From: Candidatus Peregrinibacteria bacterium
GTDB lineage: Bacteria; Patescibacteriota; Gracilibacteria; UBA1369; LOWO2-01-FULL-3
Direction of reading: 5' to 3'
Assembly (NCBI GenBank): GCA_026395515.1
Contig: JAPLYN010000001.1
Location: 1-64,000 of the forward strand
DNA: 64,000 nucleotides
Under the pieces are notes generated by a model. It was not told where the DNA came from and ran no database searches. It saw nothing but the letters and a program-made list of their open reading frames with translations. Both the position numbers and the translations under genes were made by a program. The stretch's first letter is position 1, and each line of letters opens with the position of its first letter. Below, in pieces: positions 16,348 to 25,551 of the stretch.

Positions 16348-19300
16348 TTATTCCACTGGCGCATTTCTAACTATTGACTGTAAAGCCTGCATATCCAGAC
16401 CGCTACTCAGATAGCTGCCGGTAGCCATGGCTTTTATAAATTTAAAGAAACCCTCGTCCACCACGAATTCATCTGTGCTTATAATTTCCATGATTTTCAT
16501 AAATTGTTTTTTTCCATCTAATGTCGAATCTTTCATTATAGCTTCTATTTCAGGTAATCTAGCTTCGATATTCCCTGTGACCAAATTCTTCAACCCAGAC
16601 TGTATCAGCAATTCAGGGTTCATGCTTTTAGGCATAAAACTTCTTAGTATCTGATTGCTGGTAAAAATATAGCCATGGAAAAACTTTTTAACCGCATCCA
16701 TTCTATCCTTTTCTATTTTTCCTGCACTTCCCAAATCAATCAAAATCATTTCATTTTGAGGAGTTATTATAATATTTCCGGCATGCATATCTGCATGAAA
16801 TCGGCCCTTATTGAAAATTTGATAAATCATACTATCAAAAGCCAACGCTCTATATTGATCCAAATTAGATAGACAGGTTTCATAGAATAATTTTATTTTA
16901 GGTAATTCTTTATGTTCGCCAAATTTTTCAGCCAAAACTTCATCCAGCCCAATCTTACCTTCTTTGACTTTCATCAAATCAACCAGCTCTAAACCTTCGG
17001 CAAATTCTTCTTGAATATGTTCGGAACTATTACAGGAAAGCTTAGTAACTTTCAGCTGAACATCTGGTAGGAAATATCTGTCTCTAGTTTTATTATATTC
17101 TTCCAGAACAGACCCAACTTCTTTATGATTTTTCATTTCTAGGTCAAAATTAGCTTCTTCCTTTAACCAAGTTCGAATTTTTTTATCAATTCCTAGAGGA
17201 ACTTCTGCTCCAGCCATCCGTAAATCTTCAACTACTTTCTCCAGAACATATAAGTCTTCCTCCAAATGCTTTCCAATGGATGGGCGTCTCACTTTTACCA
17301 CCTCTTTATTCCCTTTTGCTGTGAATGACCTATATACTACTTTTAGAGAAGCAGATCCTAACTGATTTCCAAGTTCTAAAATTCTATTTTCATTATCTTC
17401 ATTGAAAGTTCCCATACTATCCAATGATTGAAAGGCTCCGATTCGGTGGAATGGTTTTACACTTTTTTTTAATTCCTGAAATTCCGTTCTCAATGTAGGT
17501 TCCAACAATGGAGTACCATCGGATTTTTCCTCCTCACTCATAACCTGTCCAGCTTTGACAAAGACCGGACCGAGTTGTTCCATCAGCATTCTAATACGCT
17601 GGGCAAAAGTACTGCTTCCCTTATCCGATCTTAAAGTTTCCATCATGCCAATGAATATTTTTGATCTTCGGAAGCTCGAGTAATTATTAAACACCGAGTT
17701 GAAAACAGTTTTAATAGTTTTTCTTCCTTCCAGCCCAGATTCACTTTCCGGAAAAATTTTATCAAAAGATTTCTCCAAAAGTTCATCAAAAATAACTTTA
17801 CCCTCAGAATTTTTCGGATCCATTACTCCATTTTCACCATAAAGCAAAGGAATAAAGAATTCTTCTCTTTCTTGAGAAGTAGCTGAAAAAATCAAATCTG
17901 GAATGCCTTCCATTGAGCAGTCGTGATGTCCTCCAAATGCCCTCAAGGTCAGAGGGGGCTCAGTTTTTGCACCTATAGTCCATAGAATGAAATCTTTTTT
18001 CTCACTACGGCTCATCTTGGCCGCAATAAGACTGAAATATTCCAGAAATTTTTGCTGTAATTTTTCTCTTTCTTTCGGTGAGCGACGTTGATTTTCAAAT
18101 AGTAAAGCTGTAATTGCCCTAGCTTGTAACGGTTCTTTCACCAAAGATTTATTACCAAGTTTAAGTAAAGCCTCATCCCTTACCTTCGAAGCACTTGGAT
18201 AAGTAATTTTAATTCTCTCCAGCTCATGACCAAAATTTTCTTTATCATCAGTCAGAAAATCACTATACAAGTCATCAGCTCTCCTCGACCATAATTGCTG
18301 TCTATCCAAATTAACCAAATGAGGGATTACAAATATATAAAAATTATATAATTCCTTAGCCGCCTTGGAGGATAAAGTGCCTTTTGTCACCAGTCTATGG
18401 CCCTCAATTTCCAGTCCAAATCTCTTTAGTTCCAGTGTTTCAATCTCTTCAAAAATATCATCTTTAAAATCAGTCTCTTCAGGAACTAATTTTACTATTT
18501 TCATTACTCTCTCCATTAGTGGAATATTTACTTCCGGCTCCGACTTATTATCCAATAACAAGCCGGTCTTTCCCAATTGATGACGTGTTTTTGACCTTTC
18601 GTCATTTGGATCATCATGAATTTGACCGTCAATATAGCCAAAACGCTTGAAGTAGCTGTATAGTAGCTTGCCTCTGGTGCCAATGAATTTATTTTTTTCA
18701 AAAACTTTCAGAAATGACTTTTGACTTTTAGGGTCATAGTTTTTAGCATCATTAAATTTCACGTCTCCCACAATAGAGGAAGAGTTTTTAGACTGGGAAT
18801 TTGGTATTGGCCTCAGTAAATTTGCAGCACCACCAGGGAATACAGCATCAGGATTATCTTCTATTGTTTCCACAAGTTTCCTCAAAACTTCATCATCTTT
18901 GTTAAATTCAGGATCAATGGTATCAAAAAGGTTATAGGCCTTCAGGCACTCGATTAGAAGTTCTTCCTGTTCACGCTCACCATTTGGAATATATTTTTTT
19001 ATATTTACTAAATTTTCTGCTACACCAATGTTCGTATTAAAAAATGATTTTGGAGAATAGAAAGCCTGCAAGTAAGTACCATCTATTTTAGTAACAGCTT
19101 GGCCGTTTAAATAAGCTAAGGCAGCACAGCCTATATCCATTACTACATTATTATTTCTGGAATAGTATTCTTTTGTGGCAAAATACTCAGCTATTTTCAG
19201 GACTTCTTCTCTGGATAATCCATTTCTTACTTGAGAGATAAACATCTCTTCAGGTGATAAATCTGCTGTAGTTATTGTTCGGTTTTTTATGTATTTTCCA

Positions 19301-22074
19301 TCATAATTATCTTCCAATTCACCTTTTCTAAGGACCAAAATTAATGGTGATTCCATTGATTCTCCAGGATGCAGATTTCTCCAAAGCATTAAATATTCTG
19401 TCGCTATATTTTTCATTTTATCTGAGCCAATAATAAACTTAAGTGACAAGAAGGCCTCCAGAAATTGCAACTGTTCAGATTCGGATAAATTATTTTTTTC
19501 CATGGGGTTGTCCCATATGCTATTAAAAAATTCACCGACGATGTACGTATCTTCCCCTTTATGGAATTTCATTAATTCAGCCATTGGCATTTTACCTTTG
19601 AAATGTTTAACAACTTCTTTGAATAATATCTTTCTATCATCTATACTTAATTCATCGGTTTTTGAAGAAATCAAAAAAGGCTCAATCAGCGTTTGTAATT
19701 CTTCTGCAGTTATTGGATGCAGACTTTCTACCAACTCGAAAATTTTTGGCATATACATATAGATCATTCCATTGGTGGACTTCTCTAGAAGATCAACCAG
19801 TTTTGACAATTCATTGATAGGATTAGGGGCATCATTTTCACCAATTTCAGATAATCGCTCTTTTGCATACTCCTCTAAATCCTTTTTTAGACACATATAC
19901 AATAATTCACACGGCCCATTAAAAACATTATTGCTATCAAGTTCTGATAGAAATAGGCTATTTGCTGAGCTTTCAGCAGTAATAAATGGGGATGGTAAGT
20001 GCGCGGTAATTTTTTTTAAATCCTCCGTTGTCATATCCTTTAAAATAATCCTCAATTGCTCAGGGGCATAACCACTTATAGGCATTTTAATTATGACTTC
20101 GGCAATGAATTTACCAAGTTTTGCTGCATCTTTTAGACCCCATTTTTCATATATTTTTTGCATTTTTTTTACAAAAATAGGGAGTATTCTCTGCGCATTC
20201 ACTCCATAATTAGTATAAGCTTCCAATCTTGGAATTCTTTGTCCATTTTCAATTGCATCACTAGCTTTTTTCATTTCTATATCTTCTAACCCTTTAATGC
20301 TTTGATTGCTGGCACGGTGAAGAATCCGTTCAGTATGACGCCTTCTTCCATCTACTGTGAACAATTCAGGGTTTTCTTCAAAGTCTTTAGGTAAAAATTT
20401 TTCATAGGAACTTTCAGTCTCCACTGTCATCCTGGAAAGGTCCATGATTTCTTGAACCATTGCCTTGTTTCTCATCTCCTCGTCACTAAAAAAAATATCT
20501 CCATGATTGGCGCACCACTTGGCAATTTCTTGAGGATTTTTTGAAGCTAAATCTTGGGGAATACCATTTTCATACCTATATTTTTTTCGTCCACTATCTA
20601 TTTCAGTCTGGATAATTATTCTTTCCAAAGTCTCTGCATCGACCTCATCAAGAGCGTTTTTTATCAGAATACCACCACCATCAGTAAATTTTTCAGTTAC
20701 GGCTAATTTTTCTGATTGGGATTGAATACTTTTTTCCAGCTTTTCAATTTCTTGTATATTGGCACTGGTTAAAAATGAAGTATTTTTTAACTTATTAACC
20801 TCTTGGATTTGCTTATCTATCAGCTTTTTGATTGCTTCATTAACATCTTCTGCCCATTTCAACAAGCCTTCGAAAGTTTTTTCCACTTCGTTTACCTCAC
20901 TTTTTTGAATTTTAGTGCTATCGAAATTTGAAATTAAATCCTGAGGGTGGTAATCGAATTCTTTTTCAAAATAGAGATCTTCTTTTAGTGGTTGTTGGAT
21001 AATAGAGGCCTGGGGATACATCACTGAGGATTGACTGCCTTTATATAAAAACGACAAAACTTTATAAAAATTAAATAGAACTATCCTTTTGGCCAAAGCA
21101 ACCTGCTGGTATTCTTTATCTTTTTCATGCTCCGCTACGGTTCTTAAATCATGAGTTTGCGCTACAGCGGCAACTTCCAATACATCATAAATATTGTTCG
21201 ATCTGTCCATAATCTCTTCCAAATTGGCTAATCCCTCTGCCCTTAAAAGTTTTGTACCTGGATGAGCTAAAGTTTCATTTTCCATGATTTTTATGGAAAG
21301 ATTAGTGGGCACTTGTATCGGCTGTTTAGTCATATTAGGCATAAATCCGTCCACGTCATCCACCATCTCCTGCAATTCTCTTTCTCTATCAAAATTCCTT
21401 GGATGCGTGGAAAAGATAGGTAAACCTTCTCCTAAACTTTTCAGAAAAGCAGTCACTTCCACGCCCTCTCTGGGATTATATCCTGCTTGCGCCATTCTTA
21501 TTATACCCGTCCTATCAGCATCATATTCTGCATTTTTACCATCTTGGTGATCGTATGTTCTTGAATTTTTTTCATCTTCATCCATCGCTTTTTCCTCAGT
21601 CCCTTGTTCAATATGAGTCATCTCGTGAGACAAAATCATAGCAATTTTATCTTCCGTAAATTTTTTTCCGTTTCGCTCGCACCACAAAGCCAGAGCGTTC
21701 AGCAAACCCATATGCACATAAATATCGCTTTTTCCACGGACCACATACGCATTGATCTGGGGTGAGTCGATTATGCGAATATTACCTTTTGGAATATTAA
21801 AAACGCCATACAATTTAGACTGAATTTTTTCCAGCATTTCTTGTATTTCTTTTCCCTCAGGTCTCTCGTTAGCATAGCCCCAGCGTAGTTCTGCATGGCT
21901 ATCATGCCTTTTCATGAAATCTTCTACTCTATCCTCTAACTTACGTTCTGTACGCATGCCAAGCATCAGAGATCCTTCAGCGCTTTTGCTGATATCTTTC
22001 ATGGAGGTTATGAGTCCATCAGTCTCAATTCCGGCTGGCTTTTCAGTACCAACTTTTTTATATAAAAACACCAT
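16348..22074 (-). CDS. Giant M48 metallopeptidase / ABC1 (UbiB-type) kinase-like fusion
   Basis: A 1908-aa protein with recognisable ends. Near residue ~150 is the zinc-protease motif SHEMTH (HExxH) with a downstream AEYDADRTG supplying the third ligand Glu, an M48-type metallopeptidase. The final ~380 residues form an ABC1/UbiB atypical-kinase domain: KAGQ (KxGQ motif), LGSASLKVVYRS (Ala/Ser-rich loop), VKVRRP with the ATP-binding Lys, FDLEMKNH, FHADMHAGN (catalytic loop) and LIDLGSAGK (DFG equivalent). The ~1100 residues between are helical and unassigned. There is no signal peptide or clear membrane segment. It stands alone, 6 bp from the nadK stop in convergent orientation, bracketed by a 58-bp duplication. 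I know of no described family with this architecture. Confidence 0.85.
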   Translation of the reverse strand: MVFLYKKVGTEKPAGIETDGLITSMKDISKSAEGSLMLGMRTERKLEDRVEDFMKRHDSHAELRWGYANERPEGKEIQEMLEKIQSKLYGVFNIPKGNIRIIDSPQINAYVVRGKSDIYVHMGLLNALALWCERNGKKFTEDKIAMILSHEMTHIEQGTEEKAMDEDEKNSRTYDHQDGKNAEYDADRTGIIRMAQAGYNPREGVEVTAFLKSLGEGLPIFSTHPRNFDRERELQEMVDDVDGFMPNMTKQPIQVPTNLSIKIMENETLAHPGTKLLRAEGLANLEEIMDRSNNIYDVLEVAAVAQTHDLRTVAEHEKDKEYQQVALAKRIVLFNFYKVLSFLYKGSQSSVMYPQASIIQQPLKEDLYFEKEFDYHPQDLISNFDSTKIQKSEVNEVEKTFEGLLKWAEDVNEAIKKLIDKQIQEVNKLKNTSFLTSANIQEIEKLEKSIQSQSEKLAVTEKFTDGGGILIKNALDEVDAETLERIIIQTEIDSGRKKYRYENGIPQDLASKNPQEIAKWCANHGDIFFSDEEMRNKAMVQEIMDLSRMTVETESSYEKFLPKDFEENPELFTVDGRRRHTERILHRASNQSIKGLEDIEMKKASDAIENGQRIPRLEAYTNYGVNAQRILPIFVKKMQKIYEKWGLKDAAKLGKFIAEVIIKMPISGYAPEQLRIILKDMTTEDLKKITAHLPSPFITAESSANSLFLSELDSNNVFNGPCELLYMCLKKDLEEYAKERLSEIGENDAPNPINELSKLVDLLEKSTNGMIYMYMPKIFELVESLHPITAEELQTLIEPFLISSKTDELSIDDRKILFKEVVKHFKGKMPMAELMKFHKGEDTYIVGEFFNSIWDNPMEKNNLSESEQLQFLEAFLSLKFIIGSDKMKNIATEYLMLWRNLHPGESMESPLILVLRKGELEDNYDGKYIKNRTITTADLSPEEMFISQVRNGLSREEVLKIAEYFATKEYYSRNNNVVMDIGCAALAYLNGQAVTKIDGTYLQAFYSPKSFFNTNIGVAENLVNIKKYIPNGEREQEELLIECLKAYNLFDTIDPEFNKDDEVLRKLVETIEDNPDAVFPGGAANLLRPIPNSQSKNSSSIVGDVKFNDAKNYDPKSQKSFLKVFEKNKFIGTRGKLLYSYFKRFGYIDGQIHDDPNDERSKTRHQLGKTGLLLDNKSEPEVNIPLMERVMKIVKLVPEETDFKDDIFEEIETLELKRFGLEIEGHRLVTKGTLSSKAAKELYNFYIFVIPHLVNLDRQQLWSRRADDLYSDFLTDDKENFGHELERIKITYPSASKVRDEALLKLGNKSLVKEPLQARAITALLFENQRRSPKEREKLQQKFLEYFSLIAAKMSRSEKKDFILWTIGAKTEPPLTLRAFGGHHDCSMEGIPDLIFSATSQEREEFFIPLLYGENGVMDPKNSEGKVIFDELLEKSFDKIFPESESGLEGRKTIKTVFNSVFNNYSSFRRSKIFIGMMETLRSDKGSSTFAQRIRMLMEQLGPVFVKAGQVMSEEEKSDGTPLLEPTLRTEFQELKKSVKPFHRIGAFQSLDSMGTFNEDNENRILELGNQLGSASLKVVYRSFTAKGNKEVVKVRRPSIGKHLEEDLYVLEKVVEDLRMAGAEVPLGIDKKIRTWLKEEANFDLEMKNHKEVGSVLEEYNKTRDRYFLPDVQLKVTKLSCNSSEHIQEEFAEGLELVDLMKVKEGKIGLDEVLAEKFGEHKELPKIKLFYETCLSNLDQYRALAFDSMIYQIFNKGRFHADMHAGNIIITPQNEMILIDLGSAGKIEKDRMDAVKKFFHGYIFTSNQILRSFMPKSMNPELLIQSGLKNLVTGNIEARLPEIEAIMKDSTLDGKKQFMKIMEIISTDEFVVDEGFFKFIKAMATGSYLSSGLDMQALQSIVRNAPVE

Positions 22075-22148
22075 AAAATAGAATTATATAAATCTATTAA
22101 TTATAGCATTTTATAGAGGAAAAAACCATGCTGAAGTGTGAGAATGAG

Positions 22149-22206
22149 GCACCAAAAACCGCTACTACAAAATGCTCAGACAGAAGCTGAATTGGGGTGA
22201 TGTGTA
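22149..22206. repeat. 58-bp direct repeat, copy 2 (nadK 3'-end remnant)
   Basis: A fragment of the nadK 3' end with no gene attached, located 75 bp upstream of the giant gene's start and just before the RelE-type toxin's stop at 22211. Confidence 0.92.
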
Positions 22207-22210
22207 GTTT

Positions 22211-22468
22211 CTATAAATTCTTATAAACTTCTTTGCGATGACGCGCTACCAGCAGGGAAATTCTATTTTCATTTAGTTCGAAAATTATTCGATAATCTCC
22301 GGATCTGAATCGAAAAATAGTTTTGTATCCTTTTAATTTCTTGGCAAAAAAGAGTGGATTTTCCTGTCCCGTAAGGAAACGAAGTTTTTGTTTAATCTCT
22401 TCACTACGAGCTTCATCTAATTTTTCTAAACTCTTAATAAACTTCTGAGTCGCTAAAAATTCAAACAT
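22211..22468 (-). CDS. RelE/ParE-type toxin
   Basis: An 85-aa basic protein of the RelE/ParE superfamily: ATQKFIKSLEKLDE at the start, a central KKLKGYKTIFRFRSGDYRIIFE segment (quoted in parts: GDYRIIFE), and C-terminal VARHRKEVYKNL. The family cleaves ribosome-bound mRNA or poisons gyrase; the GDYRIIF strand and the terminal HRKEVY favour the mRNA-interferase side. The antitoxin gene lies 8 bp upstream. Confidence 0.88.
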   Translation of the reverse strand: MFEFLATQKFIKSLEKLDEARSEEIKQKLRFLTGQENPLFFAKKLKGYKTIFRFRSGDYRIIFELNENRISLLVARHRKEVYKNL

Positions 22469-22476
22469 AAATCAAA

Positions 22477-22737
22477 TTACAAAATATCCTTCAATGGCAC
22501 TAATGGTTCATCCTTTGCACTTTTTAGACCAGCTTCTAATTCCTTTTTGAATGAATCCTTTAGTTCCAAACTTTCTTCCAAAAAGTCTTCAAATTCTTCT
22601 TTGCTCATAAAAACACCAATCTCTTTGCCATTTTTCACAATGCGTACAATTTTTGCATTTAAGGCCTTCATTGGATTCTTTTGCAAATCGGAAACTGAAA
22701 TGATTTTTTCTTTTAAAAGTGCTTCTGCAGTAGTCAT
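22477..22737 (-). CDS. YefM/Phd-type antitoxin
   Basis: Start placed at the ATG at 22737, where MTTAEALLKEKI leads into VSDLQKNPMKAL, the DNA-binding region of Phd/YefM antitoxins. VRIVKNGKEIGVFMSKEEFE follows and the C-terminal helix, rich in Lys and Glu, would wrap the toxin. The 19 extra residues of the longer frame are unlikely because they would sit in the leader. Transcribed from copy c of the phased promoter family. Confidence 0.82.
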   Translation of the reverse strand: MTTAEALLKEKIISVSDLQKNPMKALNAKIVRIVKNGKEIGVFMSKEEFEDFLEESLELKDSFKKELEAGLKSAKDEPLVPLKDIL

Positions 22738-22819
22738 GTGAAATTTAATATGAAATTCTACTATAATTTTAGCATAAAATTTATAGTAATTCAAGGATAG
22801 CCAAATACACCTACTAGAT

Positions 22820-22866
22820 TAAATAGCATACAAAGTTAAAATTTTCTTAAATTAATTCTAAATTAT
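22820..22866 (-). promoter_or_regulatory. Phased-TTTA promoter, copy c (toxin-antitoxin operon)
   Basis: Minus-sense TTTAGAATTAA, TTTAAGAAAA, TTTTAAC repeats, then TTTG and extended -10 TGC-TATTTA (hexamer 22825-22820). It lies between the 3' end of ppdK and the antitoxin gene. Confidence 0.65.
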
Positions 22867-25496
22867 TTTTTCCTCAACACCGCCTGTGCTGCCGCAAGTC
22901 TTGCAATTGGCACTCTGTATGGGCTGCAACTCACGTAGTTGAGGCCAATTTTGTGACAGAATTCTACAGACGCTGGGTCGCCGCCGTGTTCGCCGCAAAT
23001 ACCAATATCAAGGTCTGGTTTCACGCCACGTCCGAGCTCCACACAAATTTCCATCAATTTTCCTACGCCATTCTGATCAATAGTTGCTGTAGGATCATTT
23101 TCTAGAATTCCGAGGTCCATATATTTTGGTAAGAAACTTCCCGCGTCATCACGAGAATATCCGAAAGTCATTTGAGTAAGATCATTTGTTCCAAAAGAGA
23201 AGAAATCCGCTTCAGGAGCCAATTCGTGAGCCGTAATCGCTGCACGTGGCACTTCAATCATCGTTCCAATCTTGTAAACGAAACCTAAATCCGGCATCTC
23301 TTTAGAACCAGCCTCTCCATATTCTTTAATAGTTTCCACAACTAATTTCTTCATGTAAGCAAACTCACGATTTGTTCCAATTAGAGGAATTTCAATTTCC
23401 ACTTCTACTTTCACGCCAGCCTTAGTCATTGCAATTCCGGCTTCAATAATCGCCTGAACCTGCATCTTATAAATTTCTGGATGAGTAATTCCAAGACGAC
23501 AACCTCTGTGTCCAAGCATAGGATTAATCTCATGCATACTTGCAATTTGGCTCTTCACTTCTTCCACTGTAAGTTTGAAATCGTCTGCTAATTCTTTAAT
23601 TTTATTTTCTTTATCCGGTAGGAATTCATGCAAAGGTGGATCAAGCAATCTCACCAAAACAGGATACCCATCCATCGCTTTGAATATTTCTTCAAAATCT
23701 TTTTTCTGAATTTTCTTTAATTTTTCTAGTGGCTTAGCGCGTTCCTCAGCATCTTTCGCAAGAATCATTTGGCGCACCAAGTGAATGCGATCTTCCTCAA
23801 AGAACATGTGCTCTGTACGACAAAGTCCAATTCCTTCAGCACCAAAATCTAGCGCCACTTTAGCATCAAGAGGAGTATCCGCATTTGTACGAATCTTCAA
23901 AGTGCGCACTGAGTCAGCCCATTCCATCACGCGTTTGAAATTACCTATCAATTCCGGTTCCTGCATTTCCATTTCTCCGAGCATCACTTCACCAGTTGTT
24001 CCATCAAGAGTAATGATATCTCCTTCACTCAAAACTAAATCTCCAATAATTAATTTTTTCGCGCTCACATTTACCACCGCTTCTGTACATCCCGCTACAC
24101 AGCATTTACCCATTCCACGGCATACTACAGCCGCATGACTGGTCATACCTCCGCGTGAAGTAAGAATTCCTTTCGCATTGTGCATACCGGTAATATCTTC
24201 CGGACTAGTTTCCTTACGAACCAAAATCACATCTTCATGTCTATTGTGTCCGAATTCCACTGCATCTTCTGAAGTGAAAACGATTTTACCGCAAGCCGCA
24301 CCTGGGCTAGCTGGCAAACCTTTCGCAATCACATTCTTTGAAGCACTCTTTTTCAATTGTGGATGAAGAAGTTGATTCAATGATTTAGCATCGATTTTCA
24401 AGATCGCTTCGTCTCTTGTAAGAATTCCTTCATCATGAAGGTCACAAGCAATATTTACTGAAGCCTGACCTGTACGTTTTCCATTTCTTGTCTGTAATAA
24501 AAAGAGCTTACCTTCTTCAATAGTAAACTCTATATCTTGCATATCTTTATAATGTTTCTCGAGCTTATTTTTCACAGCCACGAGCTCATTGTACACATCT
24601 GCATTCACTGTCTCGAGCTCGATCAAAGACATAGGTGTACGAATTCCGGCCACCACATCTTCACCCTGAGCATTCATTAAAAATTCTCCATAAAATTCTT
24701 TACCACCATTGGATGGATTTCTTGTGAAAGCTACTCCAGTACCAGATGATTCACCCATATTTCCGAACACCATAGACTGCACATTTACCGCAGTACCACG
24801 AAGTCCAGCCACACCATTAATTGTACGGTAAGCCTTAGCTCTATCACTCATCCAAGAATTAAATACCGCTTCAATTGCTAGTTTTAATTGTTCAAATGGA
24901 TTTGCTGGGAATTCTTTTCCAGTGCTCTTTTTTACAATTTTTTTAAATACCACCACCAAATCTTTCAAATCTTCCGCATCTAATTCTGTATCATTTTTAA
25001 CACCTTTTTCTTCTTTAATTTTGTCGATTGCCTCCTCAAAAAGAGCATGTTCCACTTCCATTACCACATTTCCAAACATCTGCACAAAACGACGATAACA
25101 ATCGTAAGCGAATCTTTCATTGCCAGTTTTTTCAATTACTCCGACAACAGTATCATCATTAAGACCAAGATTTAGAATTGTATCCATCATTCCCGGCATA
25201 GAAACCGCCGCACCACTTCTTACTGAAACAAGCAGGGGATTCTTGGCATCGCCAAGTTTCTTACCCATTTTCTTTTCTAAACTTTCCAAGTTTTCACTAA
25301 GTTGATCTGCAAAACCATCTGGATAGTCGCCTTGTTCCAAGAACAAATGACAAACTTCCGTAGTAATTGTGAATCCAGGAGGAACAGGTACGCCAATATT
25401 AGTCATCTCCGCTAAATTTGCACCTTTACCACCTAGCAAATCCTTCATTTCTTTACCGCCATCCTCGAAGGCGTAAACATATTTTTTGGACATCAT
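22863..25496 (-). CDS. ppdK: Pyruvate, phosphate dikinase
   Basis: Converts PEP, AMP and PPi to pyruvate, ATP and Pi, a PPi-using glycolytic step, or the reverse. The 877-aa length is standard. Visible parts are the N-terminal ATP-grasp region (GGKGANLAEMTNIGVPVPPGF), the phospho-His swivelling domain (GILTSRGGMTSHAAVV with the catalytic His), and the C-terminal PEP/pyruvate TIM barrel (FSFGTNDLTQMTFGYSRDD, and IGICGEHGGDP with the active-site Cys). Two adjacent ATGs could start it. It is read in the same direction as gdhA 47 bp upstream but has its own promoter. Confidence 0.97.
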   Translation of the reverse strand: MMSKKYVYAFEDGGKEMKDLLGGKGANLAEMTNIGVPVPPGFTITTEVCHLFLEQGDYPDGFADQLSENLESLEKKMGKKLGDAKNPLLVSVRSGAAVSMPGMMDTILNLGLNDDTVVGVIEKTGNERFAYDCYRRFVQMFGNVVMEVEHALFEEAIDKIKEEKGVKNDTELDAEDLKDLVVVFKKIVKKSTGKEFPANPFEQLKLAIEAVFNSWMSDRAKAYRTINGVAGLRGTAVNVQSMVFGNMGESSGTGVAFTRNPSNGGKEFYGEFLMNAQGEDVVAGIRTPMSLIELETVNADVYNELVAVKNKLEKHYKDMQDIEFTIEEGKLFLLQTRNGKRTGQASVNIACDLHDEGILTRDEAILKIDAKSLNQLLHPQLKKSASKNVIAKGLPASPGAACGKIVFTSEDAVEFGHNRHEDVILVRKETSPEDITGMHNAKGILTSRGGMTSHAAVVCRGMGKCCVAGCTEAVVNVSAKKLIIGDLVLSEGDIITLDGTTGEVMLGEMEMQEPELIGNFKRVMEWADSVRTLKIRTNADTPLDAKVALDFGAEGIGLCRTEHMFFEEDRIHLVRQMILAKDAEERAKPLEKLKKIQKKDFEEIFKAMDGYPVLVRLLDPPLHEFLPDKENKIKELADDFKLTVEEVKSQIASMHEINPMLGHRGCRLGITHPEIYKMQVQAIIEAGIAMTKAGVKVEVEIEIPLIGTNREFAYMKKLVVETIKEYGEAGSKEMPDLGFVYKIGTMIEVPRAAITAHELAPEADFFSFGTNDLTQMTFGYSRDDAGSFLPKYMDLGILENDPTATIDQNGVGKLMEICVELGRGVKPDLDIGICGEHGGDPASVEFCHKIGLNYVSCSPYRVPIARLAAAQAVLRKK

Positions 25497-25522
25497 ACGG
25501 TTTAGTAAGAAAACTTGTTAAA

Positions 25523-25551
25523 AGTATAGACTATGTTCTAATCTAAATCAA
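25523..25551 (-). promoter_or_regulatory. ppdK promoter
   Basis: TTGATT, 17 bp, TATACT on the minus strand. The -35 overlaps the last codons of gdhA. Confidence 0.6.
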
